Shown: piece by piece, positions 53,889-64,000 of the stretch
Layout: every line of letters starts with the position of its first letter
How positions within the stretch are numbered: the stretch's first letter is position 1
Origin: Bos javanicus
Lineage: Eukaryota; Chordata; Mammalia; Artiodactyla; Bovidae
Reading direction: 5' to 3'
DNA: 64,000 nucleotides
NCBI RefSeq assembly: GCF_032452875.1
Contig: NC_083896.1
Location: 1,984,001-2,048,000 of the forward strand
Notes under the pieces: model-generated
The model's input: only the letters and a program-made list of their open reading frames with translations
Told to the model about the DNA's origin: nothing
The model's database searches: none
Made by a program: the position numbers and the translations under genes

Positions 53889-54039
53889 AGGCAGAACCAA
53901 ATGTAGGTTGGTTGTCAAACACTCTCCACCTCTTTCCTGACCTCCTTTCTTTGCATTCCCTTCATTTTCTCTGTCCTTTCCTTCTAGGCTGAATTTGCTG
54001 CAGAACTCTGAGTCTATTCAAACCAATTCAACAAACACT

Positions 54040-54570
54040 CCTTAAGCATCTGTTAATTTGATAAGATCTAGCAATGTTTAAAATGAATTTATCTTTTGAT
54101 CTCATAATTTCACTATTAGATCTTTATCATATAATATTCTTACATAAGAGTGCTAAAATATATTCAATGATACACATTGCCGTGTTGTTTGTGACAGTTC
54201 CAAACTGGAAACAATGAAAACTATCCATCAATAAGGGAACTGTTAAATAAATTATGGTGCATCCATGTAGCAGGATATTATGCAGCTGCTAAAAGAATGT
54301 ACTGATTATAGGAAGATGTCCAGGGACTCCCTTGAAGTGAAAAGGGCATGTTTCAGAACAGTGTGTACAGTTGGGTCCCGAATTTGTAAAACAAATTTCA
54401 CACATTTACATTTCATTATTTAAAAAGACCAGAAGGATATGAATCAAATTATTACACGGAGGTGCCTCTAGGGAGTAAGTTGAAAGTAGGAAAGATTTTA
54501 CCTTTCTTCTTCATGTGTTTTCTGATTTAAAATCTGTGTAGATTACTTTTTAGTTAAAATAAAAGCACAT
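54040..54570 (+). mobile_element. L1M LINE 3' part
   Basis: An ancient L1 in sense: TTCCAAACTGGAAACAATGA, AATTATGGTGCATCCATGTA, GATATTATGCAGCTGCTAAA and a 3' UTR ending TTAAAATAAAAGCAC. Confidence 0.78.
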
Positions 54571-54740
54571 GAAGAATGTGGATTATCTTCCCAGCTCTGA
54601 GCACTGGATAATCAGAGATGACTAAGAGAGCATGGATTTCTGCCCTGGAGGAGGTTAACCTATGTGTCAACTTGGCTGGGCTATGGTGCCCAAATATTTG
54701 GTCAAATATTTTGGTCAAAGGGTATTCTCTGAAGCTGTTC

Positions 54741-54757
54741 TTTTTTTTTTTTTTTTT
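54741..54757 (+). repeat. poly-T run
   Basis: Seventeen consecutive T inside the LTR-like element. Confidence 0.95.
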
Positions 54758-54786
54758 AATGAGATTACCATTTAAATCAGTGGACT

Positions 54787-55016
54787 TTGAGTTAAGGGAT
54801 TCCCTGGTGGCTCAGACGGTAAAGTGTCTGCCTGCAATGCGGGAGACCCGGGTTAGATCCCCGGGTTGGGAAGATTCCCCTGGAGATGGAAATGGCAACC
54901 CACTCCAGTACTCTTGCCTAGAAAATCCCATGGATGGAAAGAGCCTGGTGGGCTACAGTCCATGGGGTCGTAAAGAGTCGGACATGACTGAGCAACTTCA
55001 CTTCACTTGAGTTAAG
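54787..55016 (+). mobile_element. Bov-tA SINE with target duplication
   Basis: The complete Bov-tA spans about 54797-55006. TTGAGTTAAG flanks it at 54787-54796 and 55007-55016. Confidence 0.93.
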
Positions 55017-55068
55017 CAGATTATCCTCCGTAATATGTGTGGGTCGAATCAGTTGAAGACATTAAGAG

Positions 55069-55334
55069 ACAAAGACTGATCTTCCCAGGTGGCCTAGTGA
55101 TAAAGAACCCACCCAGCAACACAGGAGATGTAAGATATGTGGGTTTGATCCCTGAGTTAGGAAGATTCCCTGGAGGAGGAAGTGGTGACCCATTCCAGTA
55201 TTCTTCCCTGGAGAAACCCATGGACAGAAGAACCTGTCAGGCTACTCCATCCATCGATTCTCAAAAGAGTCAGACACAACTGAAGGGACTTAGCACACCT
55301 AACCAGGTGAAGATGTTAACAGAACAAAGACTGA
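55069..55334 (+). mobile_element. Bov-tA SINE with target duplication
   Basis: The Bov-tA starts at about 55080 (TCTTCCCAGGTGGCCTAGTG). ACAAAGACTGA flanks it at 55069-55079 and 55324-55334, within a longer imperfect match of about 28 bases. Confidence 0.88.
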
Positions 55335-55640
55335 CCCTCCCAGAGCAAGAAGGAATTCTGCCAGCAGACTGCCTCTGGACTTGAACTTTAACCCTTGAGT
55401 CTCCAGACTGCTTGTCTACCCCATCACATTTTGGACCCACTAAATCACCATAATCACATGAGTCAGTTCCTTAAAATAAATATCTCTATACCTCCTGTGT
55501 TGTTTTCTGGATAACCCTAATACAAGGAGAATAGGGTTTAGTGAATTAATGACTCTCCCAGGGGAGGGTTGGTTCCTCCAGGCAGTCGTTGAGGCTAAAC
55601 GTGTAGTCAGCCTGAATACCAAGGGATAACTTGGGTCGGG

Positions 55641-55900
55641 GGTTGCTGCTGCTGCTGCTGCTGCTACGTCGCTTCAATCGTGTCCTACTCTGTAAAACCC
55701 CATAGACAGCAGCCCACCAGGCTCCCCGTCCCTGGGATTCTCCAGGCAAGAACACTGGAATGGGTTGCCATTTCCTTCTCCAATGCATGAAAGTGAAAAG
55801 TGAAAGTGAAGTCGCTCAGTGGTGTCCGACTCCTGGCGACCCCACCAGGCCCCTCCGTGTATGGGATTTTCCAGGCAAGAGTGCTAGAGTGGGGTGCCAA
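55641..55900 (-). mobile_element. Bov-A2 SINE
   Basis: A reverse Bov-A2 with a (TGC)7 start and two monomers. The second monomer carries a short deletion near 55845 and the far end stops at GTGGGGTGCCA. Confidence 0.92.
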
Positions 55901-56731
55901 GAGCTCCCTAATTGTCAGTCACCCCAAATAAATGTGACATCTGTAAGTGTGTTTGGCCTACAAAAGGAGCTTTCAGAATTGTAGTGATTTGCTCTGGAAA
56001 ACAAGGCATGGAGCTTCAGAAAGCACCTACACCCATCCCTCATGCCCATAAGGGCCCCGGGCTTTGGTCTCAAGGTCTCCCATGGCCTCATGGAAGCATC
56101 CATGTCACCAAGGGGGCTCATTCTCAAGCACAAGGCTCTCTCACCCTAGCGGACAATCCCCATGTCCAGAGGGAAGAGGGCTTCCTTCTTTCTGACACCA
56201 GTCTCAGAAGATTTGAGACACTTCTCATTGCCCTCTCTCCTCAGCTTTCCCAGCTTGGAAGCTCCATCTTCTATGAATTCATCCATGACCCTCAAATACA
56301 AAGAAGGGAAATTATTAACACTTAATTACGATTAAGTAGAAGCAAGAAAAATGCTTAAATATACAGAGTGAAAATATAGAATCTGAAATGATGTCTATAC
56401 TGTGATTACAATTATGAGACATTTATGCAAATGAATGGAAGACTGTAACGTAATCATAGCAAATACAAACAGAAATTGTTAAGGAAGTGGAAGTGTGGTG
56501 AGTCCTCCTCTCCTATAATAAAGCTTGTTACATATTGCTATTGTTGCTTGTCAGTCAAAATGAAATAAGTGCTGTTTTGCCTGAGGAGGACAGGGTTGGT
56601 TATCTCTACTGGGCTTGTTTCTTACCTCCAGATCTCCTGGAACCAGAAACTAGAATCTTAGCATGTGCCAAACATCTGTCACATTTGTACCTATAAGCAG
56701 CATCTCATTTAGCCACCGCCCTAATTCTGTG
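55901..56731. other. Intergenic, no gene seen
   Basis: A 137-codon frame (55912-56325) has no recognisable domain. The rest is AT-rich unique sequence. Confidence 0.4.
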
Positions 56732-56858
56732 TGGAGAAAGAAACGGCAGCCCACTCCAGTATTCTTGCTTGGAAAATCCCATGGACAGAGGGGTTCGGCA
56801 GGCTGCAGTGCCCGGGGTCATAAAGCGTCAGACATGACGATCGACTGAGCACGCATAC
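56732..56858 (+). mobile_element. Bov-A monomer (Bov-tA without head)
   Basis: GAGAAAGAAACGGCAGCCCA through CAGACATGACGATCGACTGA. Only the Bov-A part is present. Confidence 0.87.
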
Positions 56859-56934
56859 TAATTCTGTAAGGTAGATATCATTTTGTAACACCAGATTTCA
56901 AAATCCATGTGTCAGCTGGGTTGGTTCCTTCTGG

Positions 56935-57262
56935 AGTTTCCGAGGGCAAATCTGCTCTGAGTGTCTCTCCTGGTTTCTAGTGGTTGACAACATTCCTTGG
57001 TGTCCGCTGGCTTGTAGTCAGGCCACCTCAGTCACTATCCTTGTATTTTTGTGGCTTCTCCGTGTGTGTGTGTCTTCATGTATCTCATCTTCTTACAAGG
57101 AAGATAGCCACACTGGCTTAGAGGCCACGCTAATCGATTCAGTGTGACCTCATTTTAACTTGCTTACATCGACAATGGCCCTATTTCCAAATAAGCTTAC
57201 GTTCACGGGCACCAAGGGCTAGGACTTCAGCATCTTTCCAGGAGACAAAATTCAACCGACAA
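56935..57262 (-). mobile_element. MLT1-type LTR (MaLR), fragment
   Basis: Reverse pattern of a MaLR LTR: CTCATTTTAACTTGCTTACA, CCCTATTTCCAAATAAGCTT, GGGCTAGGACTTCAGCATCT and GACAAAATTCAACCGACAAC. This is a solo, diverged LTR with no viral genes. Confidence 0.72.
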
Positions 57263-58784
57263 CCACGGATGTCAAAGCCAGGTCTCTGTGCAACCAAAAC
57301 TACGTTCTGGGGTGGGACATCAGAAATCTTGATGGTACAATTAGAGATTTTTGTTGGTACAAAATGAGGCAACAATAACAGAATATCATTATAATCGTTT
57401 TGAAAACACATGCTGGATAAATGGTATATTAATAAAAAGCATCACAGATACCCCAGGAAATATTTAAATAGGCAATACCAAAGTAATGTAAAAAATGGAC
57501 AATTTAAACACAGTAGGTTGTAGCACATCTTCTGCGAATGCTAGGTTCATAAAAAGTGAATTTTTAAAAAACTGAATTTAATTTTTAACTGGTACTAAAC
57601 TGATGACTAAAAGCTGTTGACAACCTCTTCCTGTTAAGGAAAGCAAGTTTAATTTGGTGGTAAGTAAACATAACCACCATTATATATAAGAATAATTTAT
57701 TCATCCCTTTTGTCCCAGGGCAAATCATGAAATAGATTTACACACACACAGTAATTACAAAGAAAGCAACATGGGCAACTTAATGTTAGAGAAGATGAGA
57801 GTCAATTGTAATTTGTACATTTTTCTCTCAAGCATTTTTCAGCTCTGATAAGCATTTCCATGATTTAGATTGAATCACTCGATCCTAATTTTTGCTGCAA
57901 AAATCAAAATCAAAATCAAAAGAAATAATTTAATTTACTGGCTGTACTGTATGAACATTGCTCTTTACATTATCTAAATTCAAAATCTCTGCCACAAGAC
58001 AAGAAAATTAAATTTTCTCATTGTTAAAAATGATCAGAATAATTCAGCAGAATGCCTCCAGGATATGGTTTCTCTAATTACCTTGTATCCTGAATTCTTA
58101 ATTAATTATATTCTGAGACAAGAAAAAGTCCCATTGTGCTCAGAGCCCATCCTGAGCCTTTTCCCAAGCTAGGTGAATTATTTACACAGTAAATCTTATC
58201 ACTGCATTTCAGTTTTGTGCCTGAAGTTGCTGCCCTTTTGGTCATTTTAATATCATTCCTCTCAGAGTCAATTTCCTACCATTTAGAACAAGCATCCAGA
58301 CCTTTAGCCCCTCCTACACACCAAGACCTCGTCGCCTGTCACTGAATCCCTTTGTGACCTAGTTAAATGACATTTTTTTTCTGGGTCACAGGAATGATAC
58401 AGCTTTAAAATCTCTGCCTGGAGAAGGAGCTCCTGAAATTGGCCAGGGATTCAGCTTCATCAGAAAGTGACTGGCCAAGATAGAGGACGAGCCTCCACAC
58501 AGATGGGCAACCACATCAAAGCCCTGTACCTCCTATCTGTGCAAAACACATTTATTTAAATAAGATGATGGATAACACTCCGAAGAGTTTTCCCACAAAG
58601 CTAGACTCCAGAGAACACCTGCGCTTTAAACTCAAAAGGATTTTTCTTTTGTTATTAATAGCTTTAATCATTATGAACTAAACTGTTCCTCCAGCTGCCA
58701 CTAGTTGGAGCTCTTGGAAATGAAGAAAGCTGCTTCTACACAAAAGGACCTGGATGAAAATTAGGAAAAATCATCTGTGGCTAC
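57263..58784. other. Repeat-poor AT-rich block
   Basis: About 1.5 kb without a recognised repeat. Three AATCAA direct repeats lie at about 57900-57920, and TTAATTAATTA at about 58100. No coding frame is supported. It may be conserved regulatory DNA, but conservation cannot be tested here. Confidence 0.4.
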
Positions 58785-58945
58785 GATTTGAGTACTTCAT
58801 ATTTGTCACTCTTTGTATGCATTACATCATTGTCTTCCTGTAACCTGCCTGTCTTACAGATGAAGCAACTGAAGCGCAGAGTGACTAAGTAACTCACCCA
58901 AGTTCTCACAGCTGGTACGTATCAGAGTCTGAATCAAAAGTCCAG
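58785..58945 (-). mobile_element. MIR SINE
   Basis: Reverse MIR: GTCTTACAGATGAAGCAACT, GAAGCGCAGAGTGACTAAGT, AACTCACCCAAGTTCTCACA and GCTGGTA. Confidence 0.75.
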
Positions 58946-59102
58946 CCAAGCTTCACAGACATTCGTGTACAGATGTACGTATCACCTGGTGAACTTAACA
59001 AGCAGATTCTGATTCAGTCGGGCTGGGATTCTGTGTTTCTAGCAGGCTCCCTGGTGAGGTCAATCCTGCTGGTCCCTGGACCACCGTCTGAGGAGCAGGA
59101 TG

Positions 59103-59315
59103 CATGCGTGCTAAGTCGTATCAGTTGTGACCAACTCTGTGCGACCCCATGGGCTGTAGCCCACCAGGCTCCTCTGTCCATAGGATTCTCCAGGCAGGAC
59201 TACTGGAATGAGTTGCCATGCCCTCCTTCAGGGGATCTTCCAGCCCCAAGGATCGAACCTCCATCTTCTGTATTGCCAGCAGATTCTTTACTGCTGAGCC
59301 ACTGGGGAAGTCCAA
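59103..59315 (-). mobile_element. Bov-tA SINE
   Basis: A full reverse Bov-tA from ATGCGTGCTAAGTCGTATCA to GAGCCACTGGGGAAGTCC. Confidence 0.92.
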
Positions 59316-59717
59316 GGAGTAGGGTAGTAGAGCCTAACTTCACAGCCTCTAAGGCAATTATCATAGTTTCTGTCAATCTTTTTTGTTTCCAACTGATGAA
59401 AGCCCATATGAAAAATCCACATTTTAAGACTTCTTTTGAGCTTTTCTACATTGCAGATATAAACAATCTCAAAGTTAAAGTTTATGGAATCACAATGGCT
59501 CAGATGTGGCCTGATGTTATGAGAACCTCAGCATTCAAACTCTGTAGAACCTGCTTACATTTTTCTTGCTAACATCTGTCTTGCCTGGACCTTCCTGTTG
59601 GAACAGGCACAACAGGCCCCTGTTCTCCCTGAACAGGCCGAGACGAGCGGCACGCGAGGCAGCGTTTACAGATGATATCGAGACTCGATGGGTCGGTGCT
59701 CATGCAGGCAGCAAGTT
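59316..59717. other. Intergenic, no gene seen
   Basis: Unique-looking sequence with no recognised feature. Confidence 0.45.
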
Positions 59718-59975
59718 TACTCAGTTGCCAAGTCGTGTCTGACTGACTCTTCGCAACCCCATGGACTGCACGCCAGACTTCCCTGTCCCTCATCATCTCC
59801 CAGAGTTTGTCCAAGTTGATGTCCGTTGCATCAGTGATGCTGTCCACCCATCTCATCCTCTGTCATCCCCTTCTCCTTCTGCCTTCAGTCTTTCCCAGCA
59901 TCAGGGTCTTTTCCAATGAGTTGGCTGTTTGCATCAGGTGGCCAAAGTATTAGAGCTTCAGCTTCAGCATCAGCA
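59718..59975 (-). mobile_element. BovB LINE 3' end
   Basis: Reverse BovB terminus from CTCAGTTGCCAAGTCGTGTC to GGTGGCCAAAGTATTAGAGC. Confidence 0.88.
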
Positions 59976-60116
59976 GTTGCCATAGCAGTGCCTAACCTGG
60001 ATCTCCTGAGAATCTGGAGCAGCAGTATGGCTTCCAGAACAGAGGCCAGCTTTATGCACTTGGTGGAGAGAGTAAGTTTTAAGTTGCTGCATGTTGGGTG
60101 TTACTGTTGGTGGAAT

Positions 60117-60322
60117 GGGGCTTCCCAGGTGGTGCTAGTGGTAAAGAACCCACCTGCCAATCCAGGAGACATAAGAGACATAAGTTTAGTCCCTAGGTTG
60201 GGAAGATCCCATGGCAACCCACTCCAGTATTCTTGCCTGGAGAATGCCATGGACAGAGGAGTCTGGGAGGCTACAGTCCATAGGGTCTCAAAGAGTCAGA
60301 CATGACTGAAGCGACTTAGCAT
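60117..60322 (+). mobile_element. Bov-tA SINE
   Basis: Head GGGGCTTCCCAGGTGGTGCT, a degraded B box (AGTTTAGTCCC) and a Bov-A monomer with a short deletion, ending CATGACTGAAGCGACTTAGC. Confidence 0.92.
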
Positions 60323-60535
60323 GCATGCATTGGTGGGATTATTATTTGATGAAACCATTTTGAAAGCAATTAAAATGGAAGAAAGGTTCAGACTCAGAAG
60401 TGGAGGTCTTCTTTGACTTAAAAATTCTGCTTGCAGAAATCCATCCTTCAGGAATCCTAACGTGTGTACATTTATACAAGAATATTCATGGGAGTCTTGT
60501 CTGTAATATCCAAACATTAAAACAGTCAGTCTAGA

Positions 60536-60872
60536 AGGGCATGATTGATTTATATGTGGAATCTAAAAAACACAAAGAATGAATGAATATAACAAAATAG
60601 AAACACATTCACAGATATAGAGAACAAACTAGGAGGGAGAGGGAGGGAGAAAGGGGCAAGGTAGGGGTGTGGAATTAAGAGATAAAAACTACTATGTTTA
60701 AAATAGGTGAGCAACAAGGATATATTGTAGAGCACAGGGAAATAGAGCCATTATTTTGTAAGTAACTTTAAATGGAGTATAATCCTTAAAAGTACTGAGT
60801 CACTATGTTGCACACCTGAAACTACTATAATTTTATAAATAAATCATATTTCAATTTAAAAAGAAGGGCATG
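60536..60872 (+). mobile_element. L1 LINE 3' end, older subfamily
   Basis: Sense L1: TTTATATGTGGAATCTAAAA, ACATTCACAGATATAGAGAA, TGTTGCACACCTGAAACTAC and an A-rich tail. Confidence 0.82.
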
Positions 60873-61044
60873 ATTCCATAAAATTATGGAATAATCATGA
60901 CATGGAAAACAATGTCATCAAGCAGAATACAGCATGGACCTGTAAAGATGTCTAAGACAGAGGGTTAAGAGAACACAGTAAGTTTCAGAGCAATTTTTTA
61001 GAATCCCATTATGTGACTCTTATCTATATATGTGTATTTGTGCT
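60873..61044. other. Intergenic, no feature
   Basis: AT-rich sequence between an L1 tail and a SINE. Confidence 0.4.
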
Positions 61045-61257
61045 GTGTGTGCTAAGTCACTTCAGTTGTATCTGACTCTTTTCAATGCTATGGCTGTAGC
61101 CCGCCAGAGTGCTCTGTCCGTGGGATTCTCCAGGCAAGAGTACTGGAGTGGGCTGCCATGCCCTCCTCCAGGGGGTCTTCCCCACCCATGGATCAGACTT
61201 GTGTCTCTTATGTCTCCTGCATTGGCAGGCAGGTTCTTTCCCACTAGCGCCACCTAT
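61045..61257 (-). mobile_element. Bov-tA SINE
   Basis: A full reverse Bov-tA from TGTGCTAAGTCACTTCAGTT to the tRNA head CCCACTAGCGCCACCT. Confidence 0.92.
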
Positions 61258-61784
61258 ACAAAAAGTTGCCATTATCTGAACCTCTCACTGTTAGGAGGTT
61301 GAATGCGGAAGCATAAGTATTCACACTAAACAAATATTCACCAATGAACTGAAAATTTGTAAAAATAGTGTCTGCTCCAACATCTCTTTCTGCTTTCTCC
61401 TGGAGTCAAGGTCTGTGCTGGTTTGGCTCTAGCTGATCAAGGGCTCTGCATACTAAGTTCCAGTTCAATGCAACTTGCTACCAAATGAAAAGGCACATCT
61501 GGAAAAATGGGTGGAAGGAAGGATTTCGGAAAGCCTGGGAAAGTGACATGGAAGGAGAGATATTTGACTCTTGTGGAACCTGGTTGACCAACGAGGGACT
61601 TGTAGATCAGAAAACATCTAAAAAGGAAATCATTACAAAAGGTCACCAAGAAAGCACTTAATAGAGAATAATTTGAACATAAAAAGTTTTAAAAATTTCC
61701 CCTACATTTTTAAAGAAACGATCTTGTTTGTTTTGGAGGGAACATCAGTTGAAAAGTGCAGGGGAGAGAGCGGTCCCAGAGCAA
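61258..61784. other. Intergenic, no gene seen
   Basis: Unique-looking sequence with no recognised feature. Confidence 0.45.
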
Positions 61785-61890
61785 GGGGACACGTGTGTAT
61801 CTACAGCTGATTCATGCTGATGCATGGCAGAGACCAACACAATATTGTAAAGCAACTATCCTTCAATTAAAAATACATAAATTCACAAAA
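61785..61890 (+). mobile_element. L1 LINE 3' end, about 100 bases
   Basis: Only the L1 terminus: GCTGATTCATGCTGATGCAT, GAGACCAACACAATATTGTA and AAGCAACTATCCTTCAATTA, with an A-rich tail. Confidence 0.85.
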
Positions 61891-63560
61891 AGAAAAATGT
61901 TCTGGGGACCATTCATGCTTTGTTTTGGATGTCTTTATATTATGTCTGTCTTTGTGTGGAAAGCACTTATCTACTACTTGGGGCAATATTTCTTATAATT
62001 CCAAAAAGTATATTCATAAAGGTTCTCATTTAAAAATATTAATCTATGTAGACAATGTCCTAAAATCATATACTCTGAAAAACAAATGACCATTTTTAGA
62101 GACATATGCAAGTGTTCTACAAGCCCTTCTTTTGCCTGGCTTCCTTTATCTCATTTTTGTGATGAACCTGCACTGGTTTGGAAGTAAGAAAAAGGAAAAG
62201 ATAAAGAGAAGAATAAAGGAAGCAAGAAAGGAAGAAGAAAAGGCAGTACAAATATTAAAGGGACATGAAAAAATGTTTTAGATAGAGTTTTCTATTTTTA
62301 ATCCCCTTATTCTTGCTTGATCTGTTAGGCTGCTTTAATTTTGAGGCCAATTAGTTCCAAATTATCATTATTGTTAATTATTTAGGTTGTTCCAAATCTT
62401 TATTAAGAACAGTACAGAACAAGCATAAGTGGCTGAAAAGTAATTGGAAAGTAAAAGAATAGAGAGAAAAAAGGAAGAATTTTGAGAAACGAGCCAAAGT
62501 GCTTCAAGATGTATATCTAGGTTGGGAAACTGCCCTGCTGTGCACTAGAAGAGAACTAGTGACCGAAGATGAGAATTTTTACAGAAATCACAATTGAATA
62601 GTATCACATCTGTTGACCAGCTTGATTTCAGCTGTTTTGGCAGAAGTGTTTTGTTTGGATCTTCTGTCCACACAGAGAAGGGCAGGTCAAGGTGTGAAGA
62701 GCTGCAGGCAACACGGAGGGGCCAGCGGAAACTGGAAGCTGCTAACTGGTAGGAACTTGGACAAACAGGAGAGTGTCAGTCTGATAGAAACTTCAGAGGG
62801 TCTGTGCAGAGACTCGAAGCCCTGACGCTGTCCTCTGAAAGCCCTGCTCACGGCAGCGTTTGACCTGTGTCTGGAAAAGTGAATTTAAGGGGGAGTTCCC
62901 ACCATTTTAGCGTCATTTATGCTGAACACTTACATTTCTTCTGGGAGTCTGGAATTTTGGTACATCCCAGGCAGAGGTGCTGACAAGACCAGCCTTCAGT
63001 GAAACCCTGGATGGTGAATGTCTATTGAGCTCCCCTGTGCTGAATCTCCAGTTATCTTAGGGAATCACTGAACTCAGGTGTGCCTTGGAGACCCCGACCC
63101 AGACAGATAAAGTGGCCTTTCCACAGAAATCTGTTTCCAAGCTAAGAACCAGTCCATTATTTCAAAGAAACAGCAGAGAATGGAGACTGACATAAAAAAA
63201 TCTCTTTCCTCTTTCCCTAGCCAGACCAACGTTATTTCTTAATTGACATCTCTGGGTGTCCCTACCATTTTGGAGGTAAGGATGGAGATTTAAACACATT
63301 CTCTTTCTGCTAAGGGTGGCCACAGGAGAGTCTTGAACACGAATATTTTCTTGCTCAATTCATGAGCACATCCCTGTGTTGTTGGATTGAAAGGCAGGAG
63401 ACTTTGAGCGTTCTCAGTGCTTCCCTCTCTTGACATCTTTCTTATTGCAGTTACTAGATTCACCAAAATGAGGAAGGATTTATAAGATCAAGGGAATTTA
63501 GTTGGAGATGTCACTGATTAATTTTTCAATCAAGAATGTCTAGTGAGGGTCAGTACTGCA
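61891..63560. other. Intergenic, repeat-poor
   Basis: About 1.7 kb without a recognised repeat, gene or RNA. It includes a purine-rich stretch at about 62185-62240. A 70-codon frame (62613-62825) has no recognisable domain. Confidence 0.4.
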
Positions 63561-63753
63561 CTGTGCGTGCGTGCTAAGTTGCTTCAGTCGTGTCTGACTC
63601 TTCACGATCTCATTACTCTTGTGTCCACGGGATTCTCCAGGCAAGAATACTGCAGTGGGTCCCCACTTCCTCCTCCAGGGATCGAACCCTCATCTATTAT
63701 GTCTTCTGCATCGGCAGGCAGCTGCTTTACCACTAGCACCATCTGGGAAGCCT
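63561..63753 (-). mobile_element. Bov-tA SINE
   Basis: A reverse Bov-tA from GTGCGTGCGTGCTAAGTTGC to AGCACCATCTGGGAAGCC, with small internal deletions. Confidence 0.9.
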
Positions 63754-64000
63754 GGTATTGTCCTGGAAACCCAGGAAATAAAGACAGAAAAGACTGAACT
63801 CTGCCCTCAGGTGGCTTCTGATCCAGTGGGGGAGCCAGGGCCCCACTGACATTGGCTCAGACTGGGTTTCCAGAGCCCAGCAGTTTGTGAGCTGGTTCAC
63901 ATTATCCTGGTGGTCTGAAGCCAGCCATGACACAAGAGTTCATACTGAAACCGAGCAGCACCCTGCGGGGCTCCTGGGCACGGAAGCCTCTCTGTGTCCC
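63754..64000. other. Intergenic, no gene seen
   Basis: Unique-looking sequence to the end of the window. Confidence 0.4.

Larger units (their letters stand above)
54655..55545 (+). mobile_element. LTR-like element split by two Bov-tA
   Basis: Three pieces appear to be one old repeat: 54655-54796 (TATGTGTCAACTTGGCTGGG, AGATTACCATTTAAATCAGT), 55017-55079 and 55335-55545 (GAGTCAGTTCCTTAAAATAA, then TATCTCTATA and TTTTCTGGATAACCCTAATA). The TG start, AATAAA-like site and terminal pattern suggest a solo LTR of ERVL type. No coding region is present. Family not assigned. Confidence 0.5.

Overview
The window is mammalian nuclear DNA from a pecoran ruminant, most likely a bovid (cattle, buffalo, sheep or goat lineage). 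This rests on the repeats: dozens of Bov-tA and Bov-A2 SINEs, several BovB (RTE-type) LINEs, ruminant-type L1 3' ends, and CHR-type tRNA SINEs shared by whales and ruminants. Older mammalian repeats (MIR, L2, L1M, MLT-type LTR, hAT-type remnants) fill part of the rest. No bacterial or plasmid features, CRISPR arrays or RNA genes were found.

The only gene-like host locus is at about 38.59-41.92 kb, + strand. It is a multi-exon eEF1A-type gene (translation elongation factor 1-alpha). It has a TATA box, a probable non-coding first exon, seven coding exons with the exon lengths and phases of vertebrate EEF1A genes, and an AATAAA signal. It keeps its introns, so it is not a retrocopy. The protein is a mosaic of EEF1A1-like and EEF1A2-like residues with many private changes. 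The copy is broken: a +1 base in the first coding exon, 4-base losses in coding exons 2 and 6, a GT-to-AT splice donor after coding exon 5, and loss of the usual stop codon. I call it a DNA-level paralogue that is now, or is becoming, a pseudogene.

Layout. 0-9.4 kb: BovB and Bov-tA fragments among older sequence. 9.45-19.2 kb: almost solid retroelement, with a 5'-truncated L1 (-), a Bov-A2, a truncated BovB (-) and a near full-length BovB (+) holding a Bov-A2 and a 47-base SINE tail. 19.2-38.5 kb: scattered SINEs, BovB and L1 fragments with longer unique stretches, including two CTCF-like motifs. 38.6-41.9 kb: the eEF1A paralogue. 42.2-46.5 kb: a BovB (+) split by a second BovB (-) whose reverse-transcriptase frame is still open over 507 codons. 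46.5-64 kb: repeat-poor intergenic DNA with SINEs, a palindromic 32-base minisatellite, an L1 with a 5' inversion, an LTR-like element split by two SINEs, and two repeat-poor AT-rich blocks that look like possible regulatory DNA.

The long open frames outside the eEF1A locus are LINE proteins or chance frames in SINEs. Repeat family names come from recognising consensus patterns by eye; edges are usually good to about 5-20 bases.
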